Below, piece after piece: positions 1 to 6,679 of a stretch of DNA of 28,984 nt. Each line of letters begins with the position of its first letter. The stretch's first letter is position 1. This DNA is from a virus: positions 1-28,984 of the IMG/VR virus record IMGVR_UViG_3300021440_000095; one strand, written 5' to 3'. Below the pieces are notes generated by a model, which worked only from the letters and a program-made list of their open reading frames with translations, was not told the origin of the DNA and searched no databases. A program made the position numbers and the translations under genes.

Positions 1-149
1 AAACCCCTATTTTTACTACATTTTACCCCATATTTAGTGGTATTTTTACAATTTACACACAACATATAGTGTTTAACAATATAACCACAAAACCCAGCAA
101 AATCGCACAATTCATACAGTACCCACAAAAACAAACAAAACCCAAAAGC

Positions 150-187
150 AGAACAAATGTAGAACTTTTACAGAACAAACCAAGAAC
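150..187 (+). promoter_or_regulatory. Four AGAAC boxes at exact 11-bp spacing
   Basis: AGAAC occurs at 150-154, 161-165, 172-176 and 183-187, each separated by six unrelated bases (AAATGT, TTTTAC, AAACCA). The 11-bp period places all four boxes on the same DNA face. The last box ends 2 bp before the -35 hexamer at 190. This is directly visible; that it binds an activator or repressor is inference. Confidence 0.6.
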
Positions 188-189
188 AT

Positions 190-218
190 TTGGTGATTAG
201 CAGATTTTATGTTATACT
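190..218 (+). promoter_or_regulatory. Sigma70-type promoter
   Basis: TTGGTG at 190-195 and TATACT at 213-218 are separated by 17 bp, the ideal sigma70 spacing. A TG two bases before the -10 hexamer (TGTTATACT) resembles an extended -10. Transcription would start near 225, giving a ~250-nt leader before the first gene at 479. It is the best promoter in the gene-free region and sits immediately after the phased AGAAC boxes. Confidence 0.6.
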
Positions 219-246
219 GTAAGATTTTTTTTATTTTTACCCAAGG

Positions 247-352
247 GGGGTAGTTTAGAGTGTGGGGCTGTGGGAACTGTGGGTATTATATATCCAGACC
301 CACATACCCTTCATGTCAGAAAATACTTTAATCTTGAAGATACCCCTACCCC
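247..352 (+). promoter_or_regulatory. Structured 5' leader RNA
   Basis: GGGGTAG (247-253) can pair with CTACCCC (346-352). Inside, TGTGGGT (278-284) pairs with ACCCACA (298-304) as a 7-bp hairpin with a 13-nt loop, and TGTGGG at 261-266 can pair with CCCACA at 358-363. G-runs at 245-250, 264-267, 272-274 and 281-283 are striking in an AT-rich phage. Pairings were found by eye; a role in transcript stability or translation is inferred only. Confidence 0.35.
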
Positions 353-461
353 TATATCCCACAATTCTCACCTGATATCACCAACTTACAAAAAATATAA
401 AAATATAAAAATATTTTGAACTTTTGTATTAGAAGGTGAGTCTAAGAGGTTATTTGATAAC

Positions 462-474
462 TTAACACTGTTAA
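462..474. promoter_or_regulatory. Perfect inverted repeat before the first start codon
   Basis: TTAACA-C-TGTTAA is a perfect 6-1-6 palindrome ending 4 nt before the ATG at 479. It occupies the place where a Shine-Dalgarno sequence would be expected, and none is present. It could be a protein operator or a small RNA hairpin limiting translation of the first gene. A chance AT-rich palindrome is possible. Confidence 0.35.
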
Positions 475-478
475 CTTT

Positions 479-727
479 ATGTCTAGAGATTATAAGAAGG
501 AATATGCTAACTACCAAGGCACCCCAGCCCAAAAGAAAAGAAGGGCTTCTAGAGGCCGTGCTAGGTATGCCTTAATGAAAAAAGGTAAAGTGAGAATAGG
601 AGATGGAATGGATGTAGACCATAAAGATTCTAATCCTCTCAATGATTCACACTCCAACCTAAGAGTACAAACACCCCACCAAAATAGGTCATACCCTCGT
701 ACCTCCACAGCACGTGAGAAAAGATAA
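479..727 (+). CDS. Small HNH endonuclease (packaging-linked)
   Basis: An 82-residue very basic protein. Residues about 45-70 carry an HNH signature: VDH (His-Asn-His first histidine), PLND, SNLR and a terminal QN. The N-terminus MSRDYKKEYANYQG followed by a Lys/Arg-rich stretch is, from memory, typical of a family of short phage HNH proteins found beside terminase genes. Such enzymes nick or cut DNA and, next to a small terminase, may assist packaging initiation, as described for HK97 gp74. No zinc ribbon or intron flanks it, so it is unlike the intron HNH proteins in this window. The start at 479 lacks a Shine-Dalgarno sequence but matches the family N-terminus. Its TAATG stop overlaps the next gene. 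HNH assignment is strong; the packaging role is inferred from position. Confidence 0.8.
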   Translation: MSRDYKKEYANYQGTPAQKKRRASRGRARYALMKKGKVRIGDGMDVDHKDSNPLNDSHSNLRVQTPHQNRSYPRTSTAREKR

Positions 728-1197
728 TGACTTACTTCTCAGAACCTAAACTAGAGCCTCTTGAGAAACTTTATGTTAATGCTTATTTATCTACTCTTTC
801 TCACTCTTCTGCTTATAGGGTTGTAGAGCCTGAGTTAAAGAGTCATCCCTCCTCAAATAAATATTCCTCTCGTGAGAATATAAAATATCACATCTCCAAA
901 GCTCTTCAAAATAAAACTGAATCTCTCTCCTTAACTGCTGATAAGATATTAGAAAGACTATACCTTGAAGCTACTACCTCCACAAACTCAACTGCCAGAA
1001 TACAAGCCCTTACTCTTTTAGGTAAGCAAATGGGTCTCTTCTCAGAAGGTAAACCAACTGACTCCTATACAATCAATGTAATAAATTATTCTGACTCAGA
1101 TAAAGAAACTGTTTCCACTTTAAACCTTTTAGAAGAGATTAAAGAAGACTCTATAGACTCTACTCTCTCCGAAAATATTCTCATAACCACTTATTAG
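727..1197 (+). CDS. Probable terminase small subunit
   Basis: A 156-residue protein with no membrane segment. The first ~50 residues (EKLYVNAYLSTLSHSSAYRVV) resemble the DNA-binding helices of small terminases, where a repeated helix recognises packaging sites. The middle (SLTADKILERLYLEA, then TARIQALTLLGKQMGLF) matches the helical oligomerisation region I associate with this group, in which 'A..ALELLGK.LGLF' is recurrent. The acidic, Ser/Thr-rich tail is usual. Its ATG overlaps the HNH stop, which supports a packaging role: HNH plus small terminase is a common phage pair. The large subunit is unusually far away, at 5342. The call is family resemblance, not a clear motif. Confidence 0.65.
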   Translation: MTYFSEPKLEPLEKLYVNAYLSTLSHSSAYRVVEPELKSHPSSNKYSSRENIKYHISKALQNKTESLSLTADKILERLYLEATTSTNSTARIQALTLLGKQMGLFSEGKPTDSYTINVINYSDSDKETVSTLNLLEEIKEDSIDSTLSENILITTY

Positions 1198-1206
1198 GAA
1201 AACATT

Positions 1207-1677
1207 ATGGCTGTTATTATTACTCGTGCTAATTCTTTTACTAGAGACGTAGGAGATGGTACACTAGATTTAGATTTAGTAGGTACTGCTCTTACAGTTG
1301 CTCTACTTACTTCTACTGCTACCGTAGCTAACCTTTCTGCTGCAACTCTTTTTGGTTCTACTGGTATTTCAGCTAACGAACTTCCTACTGCCAATGGGTA
1401 TACCGCAGGTGGTATATTGATGACTGCTGTCACTTGGACCTTGGCTAGCTCTATAACTACCTTAGATGCTAATGATGTTTCATGGACTGCATCTGGTGGT
1501 AGTATTGTTGCTAAGTGGGCTGTACTCTATGCTAATGCTACCCTCAATGGTAAAGTAAAGCCTTTGGTAGCTTATGTTGATTTAGATAATACCTCAGCAG
1601 GTACTTCAGTTACCACTACCACTGGAAATGCTCTCAACTTAGTTTGGAATGCTTCTGGTATTATTTCTTTAGGTTAA
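1207..1677 (+). CDS. Virion structural protein, beta-rich, unknown role
   Basis: 156 residues, rich in Ala, Thr, Ser and Val, with alternating hydrophobic/polar residues typical of an all-beta fold and no signal peptide or membrane segment. The pattern LTVALLTS ... SANELPTANGYTAGG ... DVSWTASGGSIVAKWAVLY ... GIISLG matches a widespread, functionally uncharacterised phage virion family I recognise by its GYTAGG and 'A.YAVLY' segments. Start supported by AGGAAAA seven bases upstream. It opens a block of structural genes between the two terminase subunits, so a capsid accessory or tail-fibre-associated role is plausible but unproven. Confidence 0.6.
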   Translation: MAVIITRANSFTRDVGDGTLDLDLVGTALTVALLTSTATVANLSAATLFGSTGISANELPTANGYTAGGILMTAVTWTLASSITTLDANDVSWTASGGSIVAKWAVLYANATLNGKVKPLVAYVDLDNTSAGTSVTTTTGNALNLVWNASGIISLG

Positions 1678-1680
1678 GTT

Positions 1681-2076
1681 ATGTGGGTTATATATGACCA
1701 TCTAAATAATCTGGTATCTATATCTCGTTTAGAGAATCTATCTGACCCTACTAATCTTTTTGAGAAGGAGGTAAGGGATGTAGATATGAACAAATATTCA
1801 TGGAATCCTGAAACATTAGATTTTGTAGAAAATGCTAAGGACCATCTCTCAATCTCTCCTTCCTCCTTCTTAAGAATGTTTACTATCCCTGAAAGAATTT
1901 CCATCAGAGATAAAGCTTTAACTGATAAGGTAGTAGGAGATTTGCTAGACCTACTGCACACTGTTGATTATGTAGACATAGATGATAAAGATACTACAAC
2001 AGGGCTACAATATCTAATGAGTGTTGGTTGTATAACACCTTCTCGTTATCAAGAGATTCTCTCAAACTTTAACTAA
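1681..2076 (+). CDS. Hypothetical protein
   Basis: 131 residues. I do not recognise a family. The N-terminal 55 residues look beta-rich (MWVIYDHLNNLVSISRLENL) and the remainder helical and charged (RISIRDKALTDKVVGDLLDLL), ending in a short acidic segment. No cysteine pair, signal peptide or membrane segment. It starts 3 bp after the preceding stop with a weak AGG. Short two-domain proteins of this kind often sit between phage structural genes; whether it is part of the particle is unknown. Confidence 0.6.
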   Translation: MWVIYDHLNNLVSISRLENLSDPTNLFEKEVRDVDMNKYSWNPETLDFVENAKDHLSISPSSFLRMFTIPERISIRDKALTDKVVGDLLDLLHTVDYVDIDDKDTTTGLQYLMSVGCITPSRYQEILSNFN

Positions 2077-2086
2077 AGGAACTACG

Positions 2087-2908
2087 ATGCCAATTACTCA
2101 AGATACAATTATAGCTGGTGGACTTACTACTTATAAGTATATTAAAGCTACTACAGCCACCCCAGTAACTTTTAGACCTATGTCTACTTGGTCGTTAGCT
2201 GGAAGTACTGGTGCAGGTACTTTTGATACTACCCTCAATGGGGGTACTCCTAGTTCTACAGCAGCTAATTTACCAGGTCAAATACCATTCACTGATGCCA
2301 CCCTCCCAGTAGTAAACTATCTCTCAAATTTCAATATTGTTACTGCTATAAACGGTACATTTGAAATTTATGATAGGCTTTGGCATAATGGAGGTATAAC
2401 TATTACCCTCACTACAGCTCAAACCATCACCTCACCTACATGGCCTACCAGAGATAATAACAATTCCTCTAATGGTGAGGGCGTGCTTTTGGCTTTAGAA
2501 GTTAGTGCTACTACAGGCGCTGGTACTCCTACTATTACTGTTTCTTATACTAATGAATTAGGTACAGCAGGTAGAACAGGTACTAATATTTTAGTTACTT
2601 CAGCTACCTCTCCAGTAGGTTCTTTTATACCTATATCACTCCAAGGTTCTGATAAAGGAGTAAGAAGTGTACAAAGTATAACCCTAAGTGCTACATGGAC
2701 ATCTGGCACTATTAACTTAGTTGCTTATAGAGTATTAGCTGGTGGAGTATTAGTAGGTAACGCTGGAACTGCTTTAGACCCTTTAACAGGTGGAGTAAGT
2801 ACTAAGTGTTGGAACGGAACTGTACCTTTCTTGGCATGTACACCAGGAGCAGGTACTGCATTCACTATAAACGCTTTCTCTCAATTCACTCAAATAAACC
2901 CTACTTAA
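2087..2908 (+). CDS. Virion-associated protein, beta-sandwich type, unknown role
   Basis: 273 residues dominated by Thr, Ser, Gly, Ala and beta-branched residues, with no helices of note. Segments such as FEIYDRLWHNGG, TITLTTAQTIT, SPTWPTRDNN, ALEVSATTGAGTPTITVSYTN and VLAGGVLVGNAG look like a capsid or fibre beta-sandwich. I recall similar proteins in phages with N4-gp56 capsids, annotated only as structural. An AAAGGAA Shine-Dalgarno sequence lies upstream of the ATG. It precedes the repeat-fibre gene and probably contributes to the same surface structure, which is an inference from order. Confidence 0.6.
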   Translation: MPITQDTIIAGGLTTYKYIKATTATPVTFRPMSTWSLAGSTGAGTFDTTLNGGTPSSTAANLPGQIPFTDATLPVVNYLSNFNIVTAINGTFEIYDRLWHNGGITITLTTAQTITSPTWPTRDNNNSSNGEGVLLALEVSATTGAGTPTITVSYTNELGTAGRTGTNILVTSATSPVGSFIPISLQGSDKGVRSVQSITLSATWTSGTINLVAYRVLAGGVLVGNAGTALDPLTGGVSTKCWNGTVPFLACTPGAGTAFTINAFSQFTQINPT

Positions 2909-2917
2909 GGAGACTCT

Positions 2918-4258
2918 ATGTCTATAGTCTTTGGTGGTGGTCCTAGGTACCGTAGACAGCTTAAAAGAGTCAACAATTTTAAAGTTGGGGCTGAATTTAG
3001 AAGCACTACCGAGTTCTTTAAACTTAGGAATAATATATTTTGGGATACTAATAATTATCTAAGTATCCCAAAAGTTTCCATACCTGTTACTACTTTTACT
3101 CCTACAGTTACCATCACCGCTAATAACAATATTAGCATACCACTCCTAAGTGTCCCTGTTACTGTATTTACTCCTACTGTATTTATCAGTTCTGATAATA
3201 CAATCAATATACCTTTATTAAATGTACCTGTTACTGTATTCACTCCTAGTGTAGTTAGTAATAACGATATACAGGTACCTCTCTTAAATGTCCCTGTTAC
3301 TACCTTTACTCCTACTGTAGTAAACAATAATAACATCTTCATACCTCTCCTAAATGTTCCTGTTACTACCTTTACTCCTACAGTATCCATAAGTTCTGGT
3401 AACACTATTAATGTACCTCTCTTAAATGTCCCTGTTACTACCTTTACTCCTACTGTAGTAAACAATAATAATGTACAGATACCACTATTAAGCATTCCAG
3501 TAACTACGTTTACTCCTACTGTAGTTAACAATAATAATGTTTCTGTACCTTTATTAAATGTTCCGGTAACCATTTTTACTCCTACTGTAGTTAACAATAA
3601 TAATGTTTCTGTACCTTTATTATCAGTACCTGTTAATGTTTTTACTCCTACTGTAGTTAATAATAATAATGTTTCTGTACCTTTATTAAATGTACCTGTT
3701 ACTGTATTTACCCCTAGTGTAGTAAACAATAATAACATACAAGTACCACTTCTTAACGTTCCTGTAACAGTTAGAGCACCTACAGTAACCATAAGTACTA
3801 ATATTAATGTACCCCTCCTAAATGTACCTGTTAATGTTTTTACTCCAACTGTAGTAAATAACATTAACATTGCTGTACCAAAGCTTATTGTACCAGTTAA
3901 TGTATTTAACCCTACAGTAATCATAGGTACTAATATACAGATACCACTATTGAGTGTACCAGTTAATGTTTTTACTCCTAGTGTAGTTAATAATATAAAC
4001 ATATCTGTACCCTTATTAAGTGTACCAGTTAATGTATTTACTCCAACTGTAGTTAATAATGTAAACATTAGTATACCGCTTTTGAGTGTTCCAGTTAATG
4101 TTTTCACTCCTACAGTTTCAGTAATATCTTTAGGTGATTTTGGTACAATAACCACCAACATAAGAGTATTATCCATTGCTCCTGTACCTCCTCATGTAGT
4201 AATAGGCTCTCCTAGAGCTATTAACATATCCCATAAAACTCTAGCAATAGCACTATAA
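2918..4258 (+). CDS. Repeat-built fibre-like protein (16 x ~22 residues)
   Basis: 446 residues. A ~48-residue basic N-terminal segment (GGGPRYRRQLKRVNNF) precedes about sixteen tandem units of 22 residues (24 in two) with consensus IxVPLLNVPVTVFTPTVVNNNN, running to about residue 404. A ~40-residue C-terminal end (HVVIGSPRAINISHKTLAIAL) is non-repetitive. The alternating hydrophobic pattern with a PLL corner, a TPTV strand and an Asn-rich turn suggests a stacked beta solenoid or fibrous shaft, one turn per repeat. No signal peptide. AAGGAG Shine-Dalgarno sequence. Its stop overlaps the next gene (TAATG). Probably a virion fibre or decoration filament; the exact function is not recognised. A long antisense reading frame here is an artefact of the repeats. 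Confidence 0.7.
   Translation: MSIVFGGGPRYRRQLKRVNNFKVGAEFRSTTEFFKLRNNIFWDTNNYLSIPKVSIPVTTFTPTVTITANNNISIPLLSVPVTVFTPTVFISSDNTINIPLLNVPVTVFTPSVVSNNDIQVPLLNVPVTTFTPTVVNNNNIFIPLLNVPVTTFTPTVSISSGNTINVPLLNVPVTTFTPTVVNNNNVQIPLLSIPVTTFTPTVVNNNNVSVPLLNVPVTIFTPTVVNNNNVSVPLLSVPVNVFTPTVVNNNNVSVPLLNVPVTVFTPSVVNNNNIQVPLLNVPVTVRAPTVTISTNINVPLLNVPVNVFTPTVVNNINIAVPKLIVPVNVFNPTVIIGTNIQIPLLSVPVNVFTPSVVNNINISVPLLSVPVNVFTPTVVNNVNISIPLLSVPVNVFTPTVSVISLGDFGTITTNIRVLSIAPVPPHVVIGSPRAINISHKTLAIAL
3062..4128 (+). repeat. ~66-bp tandem coding repeats
   Basis: About sixteen degenerate copies of a 66-bp unit (72 bp in two copies with an SSDNT/SSGNT insert), each encoding PLL-N/S-VPV-T/N-VFTPTV-V-NNNN. The best-conserved DNA core is close to ACTCCTACTGTAGT, followed by AAYAATAATAAT. 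Central units (about 3530-3680) are nearly identical at DNA level whereas terminal units have diverged, a pattern expected from recent expansion in the middle. Confidence 0.85.
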
Positions 4259-4779
4259 TGACTAATATAATTTATTCTGATGATTCTGGGCCTATTCTAT
4301 GGCCTATAACAGACAAACATGACCCCTCTTCAAAGAAATTTTATTACATAGACTACAGACCTCCTGTTAGAGAATCTTTTAAGGAGTATGTTAAGGGCAT
4401 GGATATAGTAGTACCTACAATCTCTAATGGGTGTATGTATGAGTGTACTAGTGGAGGTATTTCTTTAGGTGTAGAACCTCCCTTTGGGACATTAGAAGGT
4501 AAGCTTACTCCAGATGGAGATGTAGTCTGGAAGTGTAAACCCCTTTTAAGTAGACTTTCTTCTGGTGATGTTATAACAGCTTCATCCTGGACAGCTACTA
4601 CAGGTGTTACAACTTCCTCTGGAGTGATAATTCAACAAAGGTCTACAGGTATAAGAGTAGATTCAGTTGACCCTATCTTAAAAAAGTTTACCATAACAAA
4701 TCATATTACCATACTAAGAGTATCTGGTAGAATAGAAGAGTTTGAGAAGAGTTTAATAATTCAAGTTAAGGACTTATAA
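4258..4779 (+). CDS. Virion protein with a 'DGxVxW' surface motif
   Basis: 173 residues. The middle (YECTSGGISLGVEPPFGT then TPDGDVVWKC) contains the 'EP.FG/WPT...DG.V.W' motif frequent in phage tail-fibre and baseplate proteins; the gene at 21564 carries a related motif (SQPTWPTTENF, DGGVQWVC). Two cysteines frame it. The C-terminal half (SRLSSGDVITASSWTATTG through LRVSGRIEEFEKSLIIQVKDL) is beta-rich and ends like small phage adhesin-associated proteins. ATG overlaps the preceding stop. Probably a small fibre-associated virion component; precise role unknown. Confidence 0.6.
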   Translation: MTNIIYSDDSGPILWPITDKHDPSSKKFYYIDYRPPVRESFKEYVKGMDIVVPTISNGCMYECTSGGISLGVEPPFGTLEGKLTPDGDVVWKCKPLLSRLSSGDVITASSWTATTGVTTSSGVIIQQRSTGIRVDSVDPILKKFTITNHITILRVSGRIEEFEKSLIIQVKDL

Positions 4780-5015
4780 TGATAAAAATAGATAAAGTAG
4801 TATTAAATATAGCATCTCACTTAATTATGGATAGTCAATTATGGAGTGATGTTAAGGTTTGGGTAAAAGATTTAGAAGATAACACTTCCCTCACTCCTTC
4901 TCAAAAACATGATAAAGTTAAAGCTGACCTAAAAATGATTTTCAAAGATTTAAGTGATACTCTTTTAGATATAGCTATTAAAATGGCTGTTCTTTATGTT
5001 AGAATACCTGTTTAA
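4779..5015 (+). CDS. Small helical protein, unknown
   Basis: 78 residues, almost entirely predicted helix: SHLIMDSQLWSDVKVWVKDLED, then KHDKVKADLKMIFKDLSDTLLDIAIKMAVLYVRI. The last ~18 residues are hydrophobic but too amphipathic for a confident membrane segment. AAGGA lies 8 bp before the ATG, which overlaps the preceding stop. Its 3' end overlaps the lipoprotein reading frame starting at 4996 in another frame, an arrangement reminiscent of lysis gene clusters. No family recognised. Confidence 0.55.
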   Translation: MIKIDKVVLNIASHLIMDSQLWSDVKVWVKDLEDNTSLTPSQKHDKVKADLKMIFKDLSDTLLDIAIKMAVLYVRIPV

Positions 5016-5127
5016 AATAGTAATAATAATTTCTCTGGTAGGTTGTAGCTCTTTAAATGTAGAAACTCTTAAAGGCTTTAACGAAACTTACCATCCAACA
5101 ATAACCCTAATAAACATAGATTTTTAA
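4996..5127 (+). CDS. Tiny lipoprotein, outer-membrane spanin candidate
   Basis: A 43-residue frame, ATG at 4996 and TAA at 5125-5127. The sequence begins MLEYLFKIVIIISLVGCSSL: a hydrophobic signal of ~12 residues ending in a lipobox SLVG|C with Cys17 followed by SS, the form of an exported lipoprotein. The mature part would be only 27 residues. It overlaps the end of the 4779 gene by 20 bp and precedes the holin candidate by 4 bp, as small o-spanins (Rz1-like) often nest with other lysis genes. A clear inner-membrane spanin partner is not identified; the 8714 product (N-terminal membrane segment plus coiled coil) has suitable topology but lies 3.6 kb away. The lipobox is visible; the spanin role is inference. 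Confidence 0.55.
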   Translation: MLEYLFKIVIIISLVGCSSLNVETLKGFNETYHPTITLINIDF

Positions 5128-5131
5128 TATT

Positions 5132-5335
5132 ATGGGAAAATTAATAACATTATATAAATATCTTCTTAAAAGATGGAAAGAACCTAGTACCCATGCAGCT
5201 ATAGCTTCTATATGTATGGGACTAAGCGTACAGCTTCCAGATAGCTCCATTAACGCTTGGTTCACTACCTTGGGGGTTGTATTTGGCGGGTTAGGTATTT
5301 TCGTTAAAGAAGGTATTCCTGAAACCAGTATTTAA
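5132..5335 (+). CDS. Holin candidate, two membrane segments
   Basis: 67 residues with two hydrophobic stretches, about residues 21-34 (HAAIASICMGLSVQL) and 41-57 (INAWFTTLGVVFGGLGIFV), joined by a short Pro/Asp/Ser turn. The N-terminus is basic (KYLLKRWKEPST) and the tail is short and charged (KEGIPETSI). Size, double-span topology and the 'P...W...LG...G.GIFVKE' ending fit small class II phage holins, which permeabilise the cytoplasmic membrane at lysis. It follows the lipoprotein by 4 bp and lacks a clear Shine-Dalgarno sequence, suggesting coupled translation. The endolysin is elsewhere, at 9043. Another small membrane protein cannot be excluded. Confidence 0.5.
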   Translation: MGKLITLYKYLLKRWKEPSTHAAIASICMGLSVQLPDSSINAWFTTLGVVFGGLGIFVKEGIPETSI

Positions 5336-5341
5336 ATAATT

Positions 5342-6679
5342 ATGGAAAATGTAATAACTATACCTTATATGTTTGAGCCTAGGGTCTATCAAAAAGAACT
5401 TATGGCTGCTTTAGACTCAGGTTACAAAAGAGCTATTGCTGTATATCATAGAAGAGCAGGGAAAGATAAAACTATGTTCAACATAATTGTAAAGAAAGCT
5501 TTACAAAGAGTTGGGGTATATTATTACTTTTTCCCTGAATTTGCTCAAGGAAGAAGAGTAATATGGGATGGTATTGATGGCTCAGGATTTAAATTCTTAG
5601 ATCACATACCTCCACAACTAATACAATCTAAGAATAGCACTGACATGAAAGTAGTATTAACTAACGGCAGTGTTATTCAAATTATGGGTACTGATAAGTT
5701 TGACAAAGTTCGAGGTTCTAATCCTGTGGGTTGTGTGTTCTCGGAATTTGCTTTTCAGAATCCAAAGGCTTGGAATATTGTAAGACCTATCCTTATAGAA
5801 AATAAAGGTTGGGCTATATTCAATAGTTCTGTTAACGGTAAGAATCATTTTTATGATCTCTATAACATGGCTAAATCTAATAAAGATTGGTTTGTTCAGA
5901 ACTTAGATATTACAATGACCTTAGATGAGAATGGTAATAGATATGTTTCTGATGATGTAGTTAACTCAGAAAGAGAAGCTGGTATGTCTGAGGAAATGAT
6001 TCAAGCAGAATTCTATAATAACTGGACTTCCAACTCTCAAGGTTTTTATTATTTATCAATACTAGAAAAACTAGATCATGATAAAAAGATAACCAACATC
6101 CCATATGACCCTGGAGTAGCTGTAGAGACTTGGTGGGATATAGGTGTAGGAGATTACACTTGTATATGGTTTACTCAAACCTATGGGAAAGAAATTAAGG
6201 TTATAGATTACTTTGCAGCCAATAATAGAGGCTTAGATTTCTATGCCAAAACCCTACAGAATAAAAATTATGTATATCGTTCCCACAATTTCCCTCATGA
6301 TATGGCAGCTACAGAGTTTGGTACAGGTCGTACTCGTATGGAAGTAGCAGAAGAATTATTTAAAGGCACTCGTATAAATATAATCCAAAAATTATCTAGA
6401 GAAGATGGTATTAATGCTGTTAGAATGATACTGCCTCAATGTATATTTGATAAGAAGGCATGTGCTCAAGGCTTGGATGGATTAAGGAATTACCGTAAAG
6501 AGTGGGACGATAAGAACCAAGTATTTAGAAATACACCTGTTCATGACTTTGCATCAGACCCAGCAGATGCTTTTAGAACTATGGCTGTAGGTATATCTAT
6601 GCCTAGATCAAGAAGCTTTAAAAGTGAATTCATGAAATCTTCCCTCAATGTTAAACGTAAGAATTGGAAAGTAGCTTAA
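5342..6679 (+). CDS. Terminase large subunit
   Basis: 445 residues, the DNA-packaging motor: an N-terminal ATPase translocates DNA into the prohead and a C-terminal nuclease cuts concatemers. Visible motifs are an adenine-binding region with PRVYQKEL near 13-20, a Walker A variant HRRAGKDKT at 36-44, a Walker B-like GCVFSEF at 130-136 with catalytic Glu135, an SSVNGKNHFYDL coupling segment near 162-173, and a nuclease domain beginning WWDIGVGDYT near 260 and ending DFASDPADAFR near 405. Length is somewhat short but complete. The start has no Shine-Dalgarno sequence and lies 6 bp after the holin candidate. The stop overlaps the portal ATG (TAATG), as expected for packaging partners. Confidence 0.95.
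   Translation: MENVITIPYMFEPRVYQKELMAALDSGYKRAIAVYHRRAGKDKTMFNIIVKKALQRVGVYYYFFPEFAQGRRVIWDGIDGSGFKFLDHIPPQLIQSKNSTDMKVVLTNGSVIQIMGTDKFDKVRGSNPVGCVFSEFAFQNPKAWNIVRPILIENKGWAIFNSSVNGKNHFYDLYNMAKSNKDWFVQNLDITMTLDENGNRYVSDDVVNSEREAGMSEEMIQAEFYNNWTSNSQGFYYLSILEKLDHDKKITNIPYDPGVAVETWWDIGVGDYTCIWFTQTYGKEIKVIDYFAANNRGLDFYAKTLQNKNYVYRSHNFPHDMAATEFGTGRTRMEVAEELFKGTRINIIQKLSREDGINAVRMILPQCIFDKKACAQGLDGLRNYRKEWDDKNQVFRNTPVHDFASDPADAFRTMAVGISMPRSRSFKSEFMKSSLNVKRKNWKVA

Larger units (their letters stand above)
1..478. other. Gene-free control region at the head of the late operon
   Basis: No open reading frame of credible length or composition is seen on either strand. The + strand is A/C-rich and very poor in G from 1 to about 240, abruptly G-rich from 245 to 283, and C-rich from about 298 to 363. 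This switch separates the promoter part (AGAAC boxes, -35/-10) from a structured untranslated leader. A/T tracts follow at about 390-417. All genes in the window start downstream of it and read rightward, so it is the natural control region for the packaging and structural operon. Whether a divergent operon begins to the left cannot be seen; no convincing minus-strand promoter was found. Confidence 0.7.

Noticed and set aside
1-180. Divergent promoter for genes to the left
   Set aside because: No minus-strand -35/-10 pair with 16-18 bp spacing was found in this stretch.
3062-4128. Regular repeats that might suggest a CRISPR array
   Set aside because: Units of 66 bp are degenerate, coding and in one reading frame, with no unique spacers between identical repeats.
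3055-4176. A 373-codon open frame on the minus strand across the repeat region
   Set aside because: It is the antisense shadow of a periodic coding repeat: no ribosome-binding site, no family resemblance, and the + strand gene fits the operon with overlapping start and stop.
6664-6678. TTG 6664 as portal start
   Set aside because: ATG 6679 overlaps the terminase stop in a TAATG junction used repeatedly in this operon; the TTG would add only five residues.
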